DNA of 64,000 nt from Pseudidiomarina aquimaris. GTDB lineage: Bacteria; Pseudomonadota; Gammaproteobacteria; Enterobacterales; Alteromonadaceae. The translations under genes and the position numbers were made by a program. The notes beneath the pieces are model-generated. The model worked only from the letters and a program-made list of their open reading frames with translations. It was not told the DNA's origin and did not search any database. Of the stretch, positions 57,794 to 64,000 are shown piece by piece. Numbering within the stretch: the first letter of the stretch is position 1; every line of letters starts with the position of its first letter. Where the stretch lies: positions 62,001-126,000 of the forward strand of contig NZ_PIPT01000007.1 in the NCBI RefSeq assembly GCF_003987395.1, read 5' to 3'.

Positions 57794-58057
57794 TTAGAAA
57801 TCAAAAAGCTCGCCCAGTAGGCTCTTCTTTTTGTATTTCTTGTGACCATGCGAAGCACCATAGCCATGGCTACGGTCGTAACTTGGTTCACGCGACCGCT
57901 GAGGCTCTGCCCCAGCTGGTGGCGCTGAGCGTTCAATGATTTTGTCGAGTTCACCGCGATCTAACCAAACCCCGCGACAACTTGGACAGTAATCAATTTC
58001 GATACCTTGACGATCGGCCATCACTAGACTCTCTTCTTTGCATACCGGACATTTCAT
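57794..58057 (-). CDS. TFIIB-type zinc-finger protein
   Basis: 87 residues. MKCPVCKEESLVMADRQGIEIDYCPSCRGVWLDRGEL is a zf-TFIIB domain with two CxxC pairs (CPVC, CPSC), followed by a His/Ser/Lys-rich tail ending LLGELFDF. Small cytosolic zinc protein of unknown role; common in proteobacteria. Confidence 0.85.
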   Translation of the reverse strand: MKCPVCKEESLVMADRQGIEIDYCPSCRGVWLDRGELDKIIERSAPPAGAEPQRSREPSYDRSHGYGASHGHKKYKKKSLLGELFDF

Positions 58058-58281
58058 AGTTTCACCTTTTTTTAGCTTTCATTTAGCTATTGGACGTCTA
58101 TTTTTTGGCCAAGTTCAATCACTTAAAACGTACCTTTTTTTGCTAACGGGACGCTATTGCAAACGGCATAATGATTTTATTTTAGGCTGTACTAAATTAC
58201 TTTTCACCTCAAGGAAGGGGCCGGTCTGTCATGCACATGATGTGCGAGGTTATGCCTATTTAGCCCACGGAGGGCTGAATC

Positions 58282-59193
58282 ATGAAAAAATTAGTAAGTC
58301 TCTTTCTTTTCCTTCTCTGTCTGTTTGCCATACCACAGGCAAACGCTGAACAATGTCAAACATTGTATGCTGGTCAAACGCTCGATGTTGGGACCGTCTG
58401 TGTTGCTAATGACGACACAGAAGTGACCGTCACCTTCACCACTACCGGTGCTTGGACACTAGGCGAAATGCATTTGTTCGTTGGTACCGATTTTGGCGAC
58501 ATACCAACAACTAAGAGCGGAAACCCAAAAATAGGCTTGTTTCCCTATTCAGCAACGACTACGTCACAGAGTTATAGTTTCACGATTCCATTCAGTGAAC
58601 TCGATACAACTTGCGACACAACACTGGTGATTGCAGCGCATGCGGTCGTTAGCAATGGCGACACCACCGAAACGGCGTGGGGTGCGGGAAACCGCTTTAC
58701 GCCACGCGGAAGTTGGGCAACGTGGTTTAGCTATTTTGCGCCATGTGATAATGGTGGTGACCCAGGTGACGATTGCACGCGCACAGAAACAGGCTTTGCC
58801 TTCGGTCAAGCTACACTGATTGATGTTGTTGGGGGTTCGAATCGCTGGGGTTGGCAACTAACACTACAAGATGGTGAAAGCGGTTCAACACCTATCTATG
58901 CAGCAGCTGGCAATAACGTAATTGCGAACGGTGATTTAGCCGGTGAGTTACAGTACAGCTATAGCAACGGTGTTTTGCTGGCAGATTTCTTTGCCTATGC
59001 TGGCTTTGCTTGGAACGCAACCCATCTCTACGCTGATGATGTGATGATCACCACCACTGCACCCGGTCAGTTTGGTAATACCCAAGAGTTTGCGACACCG
59101 CAAACATTGGTACCCTATCAACTAGCTATTGATCCGAGCAGTGCCCAGACCATCTACGTGGTTGCACATGCCGAAGTTTGTTATACCGATTAA
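58282..59193 (+). CDS. Secreted beta-rich protein of unknown function
   Basis: 303 residues with a signal peptide ending NA-EQC. The N-terminal half (about 25-160) has a Cys pair and the motif ETAWGAGNRF...GSWATWFSY; the C-terminal half begins TETGFAFGQATLID and contains NRWGWQL. Both halves look like beta-sandwich, two-domain duplicated modules. GGAGGG precedes the ATG. Function unknown; possibly a surface or extracellular matrix protein. Confidence 0.7.
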   Translation: MKKLVSLFLFLLCLFAIPQANAEQCQTLYAGQTLDVGTVCVANDDTEVTVTFTTTGAWTLGEMHLFVGTDFGDIPTTKSGNPKIGLFPYSATTTSQSYSFTIPFSELDTTCDTTLVIAAHAVVSNGDTTETAWGAGNRFTPRGSWATWFSYFAPCDNGGDPGDDCTRTETGFAFGQATLIDVVGGSNRWGWQLTLQDGESGSTPIYAAAGNNVIANGDLAGELQYSYSNGVLLADFFAYAGFAWNATHLYADDVMITTTAPGQFGNTQEFATPQTLVPYQLAIDPSSAQTIYVVAHAEVCYTD

Positions 59194-59210
59194 TGCGCAG
59201 TTACCTCTTG

Positions 59211-59237
59211 AAAGGCAGCTCTTCAGCTGCCTTTTTT
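59211..59237 (+). terminator. Rho-independent terminator
   Basis: AAAGGCAGCT-CTTC-AGCTGCCTTT, a 10-bp stem with tetraloop and a TTTTTT run at the end, 17 bp past the secreted-protein gene. Confidence 0.9.
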
Positions 59238-59289
59238 ATGCAAACCTTAAGCGGATTTCGGTAGACTAGCTACATAGAAGGAGCGAAGC

Positions 59290-59550
59290 ATGCCGTTTGT
59301 TATTCAAGAGCTGAACTGGCACAAACGCCGTAAGCCGAACGCTGAATCGAAGCCGGTCAGTGTAGAAGTCGACGATTTCAAGCTAGAGAAAAATCACTTT
59401 TGCAAAATTCATGTGACCTTTGACGATGGCGAGTGCGCGACGCTGCAAGGTCGCGTGACGCAGAACCCTGTCACGGGTGCTTGGTCGGTCAATGGAATTA
59501 ATGCGAAAGGCCAGAGTGTTTCGGCATTGTATGTTGAGAATCTGTCATGA
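59290..59550 (+). CDS. Small protein of unknown function
   Basis: 86 residues, soluble, beta-rich composition with KIHVTFDDGECATLQGRV in the middle. No family recognised. GGAG lies upstream of the ATG. Its stop overlaps the next start (ATGA), so it is coupled to the methyltransferase gene. Confidence 0.6.
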   Translation: MPFVIQELNWHKRRKPNAESKPVSVEVDDFKLEKNHFCKIHVTFDDGECATLQGRVTQNPVTGAWSVNGINAKGQSVSALYVENLS

Positions 59551-60224
59551 GCCCAGTGTGTACCCTATGTCAAAGTGCGGCGACAGAATTCGCGCAAGAC
59601 AAGTTTCGCCGTTTCTTCAAGTGCAGCGAATGTGAGCTTATTTTCGCCGATCCTAGTGCAAATTTGGCAAAAATCGCCGAAAAAGAGATCTACGACCTTC
59701 ACCAAAACGACCCAACAGATGAAGGTTACCGGTGCTTTCTCAGCCTACTTACCGAGCCACTACTCAAGCGCGTACCACTCGGCGCCGAAGGCCTTGATTT
59801 TGGTTGTGGCCCCGGCCCTACTCTGCATCTGATGCTCGAAGATGCCGGTATTCGCATGGCGCTTTACGATATTTTTTACTATCCCGATAAGGCGCCATTA
59901 GAGCAGCGTTATGATGTAGTGACCTGTACTGAGGTTGTGGAGCATTTTAATGCGCCAGCGACGAGTTGGCCCACCTTGGTAAGTTTGCTTAAAGAGGGAG
60001 CTTGGTTGGCGATTATGACCTCGCTCTTTACCCGGGAAACACCAGAAGCTTTTTTAGCCTGGCAATACAAAAACGATCCTACGCATGTCAGCTTCTACAC
60101 GCCAAAAACCATGCAATGGCTAAGTGAACGCTTCGGCCTCACGTGCGAGATCATTAGTCAGCGCGTGATTTTCTTTCAGCGAGCTCCTGTGGACAAGCAT
60201 ACTGCGCCTGCAATCGGCGTTTAA
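59547..60224 (+). CDS. Class I SAM-dependent methyltransferase with N-terminal zinc knuckle
   Basis: 225 residues. N-terminal CTLC...CSEC (about residues 5-30) may bind zinc. The SAM site is GLDFGCGPGPT (about 83-93), followed by the acidic motif II region and EVVEHFNAP. It resembles C-methyltransferase- or Bud23/UbiE-like proteins of unknown substrate. It overlaps the convergent regulator gene by 71 bp. Confidence 0.82.
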   Translation: MSPVCTLCQSAATEFAQDKFRRFFKCSECELIFADPSANLAKIAEKEIYDLHQNDPTDEGYRCFLSLLTEPLLKRVPLGAEGLDFGCGPGPTLHLMLEDAGIRMALYDIFYYPDKAPLEQRYDVVTCTEVVEHFNAPATSWPTLVSLLKEGAWLAIMTSLFTRETPEAFLAWQYKNDPTHVSFYTPKTMQWLSERFGLTCEIISQRVIFFQRAPVDKHTAPAIGV

Positions 60225-61479
60225 GTTCTTCACACAGTCTAAGTGCCCCCGCCTCATCGCCAGTTTGCTGCAAAACGACGGCAAGGCCGAGCGTTGCTTG
60301 TTCATGTATGGGAGCGAAGCTTAACACGCGTCGAAACCAGCTTTCTGCTTCTTGATAGTCTTCTTTGGCAAGGTATTGATCGCCAATAAGGTTGCCTAAG
60401 TCGGCATACCAAGGCCTGATTTGTACTTCATCGTTTTGGTAGCGGGTGGTCATGGCCTTAAACGCTGCAATGAAACCATCTAACGCCTCAGCTTTATGAC
60501 CTAACGCATTCTGCAGTTCAGCTTGATTTAACCATACTTGCCAGGCCATCGGGTCGACCTGCAAGGCTTTATCATAGGTTGCGATAGCCGTTTGATAGTC
60601 GCCTTGTGCCGATTGCACAAACCCCAAAGCTTTTAAGGTGGTGGCATTTTCTGGTGCCAAGTTGACGGCCTTTTCCGCGAGGACTTTCGCCCGCTGTAAC
60701 TGGCGCTGTGCCGTCTCGGTTGCTAACGCACCGGAGGCAACCCGTTCAGTCAGTTTTACCGGCGTATCGCCGGTGTCTCCCGACCACCGCACCACGCGCT
60801 GAACCAATGAGTTTGCGAGGCCTGCATAGGCGAGTGCGGCATCTGGATTGAGCTCGATTTGTTGTTGATAGAGCGAAATCGCCATCTCATTATCGGCTAG
60901 CCGCATTTGATGGTAGTAGTCGTCAGCGCGCGTGAGCAACTCATCTTGTTTTTCGCTTGTTGGCGAAACAGTGTCATCACCCGACGCACTAAACAAATTC
61001 AAATTCGCAATAATCACCAAAACCAGCGCAGCAATCAGGAGCACGCCTACCGCCAACATGCGTCGCGGTCGTCTTTCAGCTGGCGCTTCTGCAGCAGGTG
61101 TTGCTGCCGCAGGCGACGCTCCCGCTAACGGTTGCACCTCTGCTAACAGACGGTAACCACGCTTCGGCAAAGTTTCGATATAGCGCGGCGCCCGCGAATT
61201 ATCACCAAGGCTTGTCCGCAGGCGTGAAATGGTTCGCGCAATCGTATCGTCACTCGCGTAGGTGTCACTCCATACCGCCTCTGTAAGCGCTTGCTTGGTC
61301 ACCAGCTCGCCTGGATGCGCAGCTAAATAGGCGAGCACTTGGCAGGATTTAGGCTCCAAACGTCGTGATGCGTCATCATTTTCTATTGTTTTGGTGGCAT
61401 CTGCACTGAGTTGACCACTATCAAAGTCAACCTGCCAATCGCCTATTTTTACCTTACCAGTAAGGAAATTTTGTTCCAT
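60154..61479 (-). CDS. CadC-like membrane regulator with TPR domain
   Basis: 441 residues: winged helix (about 8-115; ELVTKQALTEAVWSD, YIETLPKRGYRLL), linker, one membrane helix (about 142-160), and periplasmic TPR repeats (about 185-430). Same architecture as the regulator at 41993. It is divergent from the S41 peptidase at 61608, the probable target. Tandem TTGTC motifs with helical spacing sit in the promoter gap. Confidence 0.85.
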   Translation of the reverse strand: MEQNFLTGKVKIGDWQVDFDSGQLSADATKTIENDDASRRLEPKSCQVLAYLAAHPGELVTKQALTEAVWSDTYASDDTIARTISRLRTSLGDNSRAPRYIETLPKRGYRLLAEVQPLAGASPAAATPAAEAPAERRPRRMLAVGVLLIAALVLVIIANLNLFSASGDDTVSPTSEKQDELLTRADDYYHQMRLADNEMAISLYQQQIELNPDAALAYAGLANSLVQRVVRWSGDTGDTPVKLTERVASGALATETAQRQLQRAKVLAEKAVNLAPENATTLKALGFVQSAQGDYQTAIATYDKALQVDPMAWQVWLNQAELQNALGHKAEALDGFIAAFKAMTTRYQNDEVQIRPWYADLGNLIGDQYLAKEDYQEAESWFRRVLSFAPIHEQATLGLAVVLQQTGDEAGALRLCEELKRRLQAQYACPQELAERKSRAD

Positions 61480-61494
61480 TTCAGTCTGTTAACC

Positions 61495-61535
61495 TTGTCA
61501 GGTTTTTGTCCGAAAGATCCGTTAGTATTGTCAGG
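61495..61535. promoter_or_regulatory. Phased TTGTC direct repeats
   Basis: TTGTCAGG (61495-61502), TTGTCCGA (61506-61513) and TTGTCAGG (61528-61535) are spaced 11 and 22 bp apart, on one DNA face. OmpR-type winged helices bind such direct repeats, so this is the candidate site for the CadC-like regulator. Confidence 0.45.
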
Positions 61536-61607
61536 ACTCCTATGCATGCATTTTCTACTATTGCGGCCGAACTATCGAGCCTAACTAACAACAAAGGATA
61601 TTTGAAA

Positions 61608-63104
61608 ATGCGCCGTTACTTAACTTTATCGCTCTTACTAGCTGCTGTCGCCTTTATTTCACCACCAACACATAGTAGCGAAAGGGATACCAAGACTACG
61701 CCAAAGACTTACCAAGCCGAGCAAGTTCGTGCCGATCTAACACAGCTATATGAAAACTTGCAGCAGGGTAGTTACGATCTTTTTGTGCACACGTCACAAG
61801 CTGAGTATGAACAAGCCTACCAGACGTTGATGCAACAAATACAAGGGCCAATGACACAACTCGAAGCCCACAAACTCTTTATGCAGTTTGCAGCTCTCGC
61901 CAAGATTGCACACACCCGAATCGATTTCCCTGTTGATGCTTATCGAGCTTTTATGCAGGGCAACGGTAAAACGCTGCCCATGGATTTTTCAGTTACCCCT
62001 AGCAGAATTACAATCAGCAACTATTACGATAGCGATAGCAAAAGCCCGATTAAGGTCGGCGACGAAGTTATTGCCGTCGATGGGCAACCGGTCCAAGACT
62101 GGCTTGCGGCGATTCAAACCTATATTGCCGCCGACAATACTGAGATCATGGCTTCGTTGACAGAAGGCCAACTTGTACCTCTATTATGGCTGCATGAAGG
62201 TGAGCGTGATAGCTATCAATTACGCTTGCGCAGCGCTACGACTGGGGAAGTTTATGAATACACGCAGGCGACGTTAGCGCAAGATCAACAAGTCGCAGCG
62301 CTCGACGGCGCCACAGCGACATCGCCAAGCGAAGAAAAAATCCGCGACTTTGCCATTATGCGAGGCAGCATTGGCTATCTCAAGCCTGGTCCTTTTTACA
62401 ACGTCTACGCCACCTCGCATGCGGAAATTTGGGACACCGAAGAGTTTCATGCGTTTATTGATGACGCCTTTGCCACCTTTGTCGCCCATAACGTGAAGCA
62501 AATTCTTATCGATGTTCGCAATAATCCTGGCGGTTCCAATAGTTTCAGCGACCACATGCTGGCTTGGTTTGCTGACCGACCATTTAAGTTTGCTGCAGAT
62601 TTTCGCATCAAAGCATCTGAGCTATCGCGCGCCTCGAACCAGCGTCGGCTCACTGGTGATGACTCTAACAATGAAACCTCGCGTCAGCTTGCCGAGCTTT
62701 TTGCCGCACATGAACAAGGGGATATTGTTTCCTTTCCAGTCGAGGAGTCTGTGCCCCATGGAGCGGACAAATCGGTGGGTGACACGCCCGTCTATGTATT
62801 GATTGACCGCTATTCCTATAGCAATGCGGTTTCAGTCGCGGCCATCACGCAAGATTATGGTTTTGCTACGGTGATTGGTGAAAAGACCGCGGACTTAGCA
62901 ACCACTTACGCAGCCATGGAGAGCTTCACATTGGATCACACAGGTGTCGAGGTAGGGTATCCGAAAGCGCATATCATCCGCCCTAATGGCGATCTGAAAG
63001 CCGATGGGGTAACGCCTGATGTTTCACTGGATTTCATGGCCGCGACCGAGCTTAGCTCGCAAGCTAAACTCGAACGCGTGCTGGACTACCTTCAGCAGGA
63101 GTGA
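61608..63104 (+). CDS. S41-family peptidase, secreted
   Basis: About 498 residues from ATG 61608 (AAAGGAT upstream; ATG 61542 would lack a clean signal peptide). Signal peptide ends near HSS. PDZ-like DEVIAVDGQPVQDW, IDVRNNPGGSNSF, then DRYSYSNAVSVAAITQDY with the nucleophile Ser and GEKTADLATTY. Predicted periplasmic C-terminal-processing-like peptidase. Related in layout to the lipoprotein peptidase at 51210. Confidence 0.85.
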   Translation: MRRYLTLSLLLAAVAFISPPTHSSERDTKTTPKTYQAEQVRADLTQLYENLQQGSYDLFVHTSQAEYEQAYQTLMQQIQGPMTQLEAHKLFMQFAALAKIAHTRIDFPVDAYRAFMQGNGKTLPMDFSVTPSRITISNYYDSDSKSPIKVGDEVIAVDGQPVQDWLAAIQTYIAADNTEIMASLTEGQLVPLLWLHEGERDSYQLRLRSATTGEVYEYTQATLAQDQQVAALDGATATSPSEEKIRDFAIMRGSIGYLKPGPFYNVYATSHAEIWDTEEFHAFIDDAFATFVAHNVKQILIDVRNNPGGSNSFSDHMLAWFADRPFKFAADFRIKASELSRASNQRRLTGDDSNNETSRQLAELFAAHEQGDIVSFPVEESVPHGADKSVGDTPVYVLIDRYSYSNAVSVAAITQDYGFATVIGEKTADLATTYAAMESFTLDHTGVEVGYPKAHIIRPNGDLKADGVTPDVSLDFMAATELSSQAKLERVLDYLQQE

Positions 63105-63105
63105 T

Positions 63106-64000
63106 TTAGCGTGCTTCACTTGTCAGTGGCGGATAGATTGCACTATCGCCGCTGGCAAACTGCGCTAAGCGCATCGTACGGTCTTCAAGGCCCTCAACAA
63201 AAGCGGTGAACTGTGCAAGTTCTTCGCCCTGTAAACGCTCCGTCGTGAGCTTTTTCAGGTTGAGCGGATTCACGCTTTTACCGTTGCGGTAGACTTCGTA
63301 ATGCAGATGGCGCGCTTGCGATAAGCCGGTGTTACCCAAAAAGCCAATTATCTGCCCTTGCTTAACTTTCACGCCCGGTTTAATGTCGCTCGCAAAGCCT
63401 TTCAAGTGGGCGTAAAGCGTTTCGTAACCGTCATCATGTTGCAAAACGACAGCGTTACCGTAGGAGCCATACCAGTCGGCACGTTTAACGGTGGCGTTAC
63501 CCGCAGCCATAATGGGTGTGCCTGCCGGCGCACTGAAATCAATGCCCTTGTGCATGCGCGTATAACCCAACAGTGGGTGTTTACGCTGGCCGTAATGCGA
63601 TGATAAGCGTGCGCCGTTTAAAGGGGTTTTCAACAAAAAGCTCTCAGCGAGACGACCATCCTCGAGATAGAACGCATCGTTGTAGCGATACAAACGTAAA
63701 TCATCTTCGCTATTTTTAAAGCGCAAGTACGTAGGTTGTAATGGCGTTTGCTGATGGGCAAACAAAGCTTCATCTTCGGTCACAAGGGTGCGCTCGAAGA
63801 CGACTTCAAACCGGTTACCATTGTAGACTTGTCGTTGGAAATCAATGAAATGTGAGAGCGCCAGCAAGGCACTGTTGATAACATCTCCAGGAATACCTGC
63901 TGCTGCACCGTCACCATACAAGCTATGGCCGATCACGATGGCATGCTCTGCGACTTCAATCCGGGTTGGAACCTTACTTTTGGTTACCAGCCATTCATCA
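63106..64000 (-). CDS. M23-family peptidoglycan endopeptidase (5'-truncated by window edge)
   Basis: The frame remains open to base 64000, so the N-terminus lies beyond the window; the GTG at 63936 is internal. The LytM/M23 domain shows SSHYGQRKHP, the first zinc ligands in MHKGIDFSAPAG (His and Asp), and HLHYEVYRNG with HxH. The N-terminal visible part is an OapA-like or PDZ-type region with LINSAL-type repeats. M23 enzymes cut peptide cross-links in murein. Confidence 0.88.
   Translation of the reverse strand, partial: DEWLVTKSKVPTRIEVAEHAIVIGHSLYGDGAAAGIPGDVINSALLALSHFIDFQRQVYNGNRFEVVFERTLVTEDEALFAHQQTPLQPTYLRFKNSEDDLRLYRYNDAFYLEDGRLAESFLLKTPLNGARLSSHYGQRKHPLLGYTRMHKGIDFSAPAGTPIMAAGNATVKRADWYGSYGNAVVLQHDDGYETLYAHLKGFASDIKPGVKVKQGQIIGFLGNTGLSQARHLHYEVYRNGKSVNPLNLKKLTTERLQGEELAQFTAFVEGLEDRTMRLAQFASGDSAIYPPLTSEAR

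Overview
The window looks like chromosome of a marine-type gammaproteobacterium, most plausibly an Alteromonadales relative such as Idiomarina or Pseudidiomarina. That placement is inference from YbiT, a KatG with an intact Met-Tyr-Trp adduct, secreted M17 and S41 peptidases, membrane-anchored CadC-like and AraC-like regulators, moderate GC, and Gram-negative lipoprotein and periplasmic signals. No ribosomal or other phylogenetic marker is present to settle it. Both window edges cut genes: a serine hydrolase at the left and an M23 endopeptidase at the right.

Left part (1-10.8 kb). A beta-lactamase-fold hydrolase and a secreted leucyl aminopeptidase converge over a perfect 14-bp hairpin. A tRNA-Arg(CCG) follows and opens an AT-richer accessory zone. 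This zone holds the frameshifted C-terminal tip of an RHS polymorphic toxin with a stop-start-overlapping small membrane protein (probable immunity protein), a large lipoprotein, a degenerate lipoprotein leader, an AbiE type IV toxin-antitoxin pair, a membrane-anchored serine hydrolase and an XRE-DUF805 regulator. A 136-bp direct repeat, 134/136 identical, carries the promoter and first codons of that regulator and brackets the AbiE plus hydrolase segment.

Central housekeeping-like part (10.9-25.1 kb). UbiA-family prenyltransferase with an endonuclease/exonuclease/phosphatase-fold protein; a giant beta-propeller/Y_Y_Y/GGDEF diguanylate cyclase; a DUF2891 protein; YbiT ABC-F ATPase; an SDR; a threonine-aldolase-like lyase; and a DesK/DesR-type two-component system divergent from a two-gene ABC-2 exporter, with a GTGACA-TT-TGTCAC palindrome between them. 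A secreted amidohydrolase follows.

AT-rich accessory island (about 25.2-32.5 kb). DUF4386 membrane protein with a newly noted 45-residue partner, a membrane AraC regulator, an IS30 transposase remnant, an M61/M1-like metallopeptidase, an esterase, and an XRE regulator next to a serine hydrolase fused to TPR and a C-terminal membrane anchor.

Right part (32.5-64 kb). NTF2-like/DJ-1 fusion; an operon of degenerate metallo-beta-lactamase fold protein, cysteine-less SUMF1-domain protein and GST; a membrane protein/XRE pair behind a strong promoter flanked by a perfect 12-bp inverted repeat; another membrane AraC regulator; amidohydrolases; a CadC-like TPR regulator followed by a lipoprotein amidohydrolase, a trypsin-like protease, an alpha/beta hydrolase and a 41-residue membrane protein; a HipA-like pair; an S41 lipoprotein-response regulator-histidine kinase operon divergent from a secreted DJ-1 protein; katG with a leader of overlapping inverted repeats; a branched-chain aminotransferase; and a second CadC-like TPR regulator divergent from a second S41 peptidase.

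The recurring theme is sensory or membrane-tethered regulators (XRE plus TM, AraC plus TM, CadC plus TPR, DesKR, OmpR/HK) each paired with exported hydrolases or peptidases. This suggests envelope or extracellular peptide/xenobiotic processing, interleaved with toxin-antitoxin and RHS remnants.
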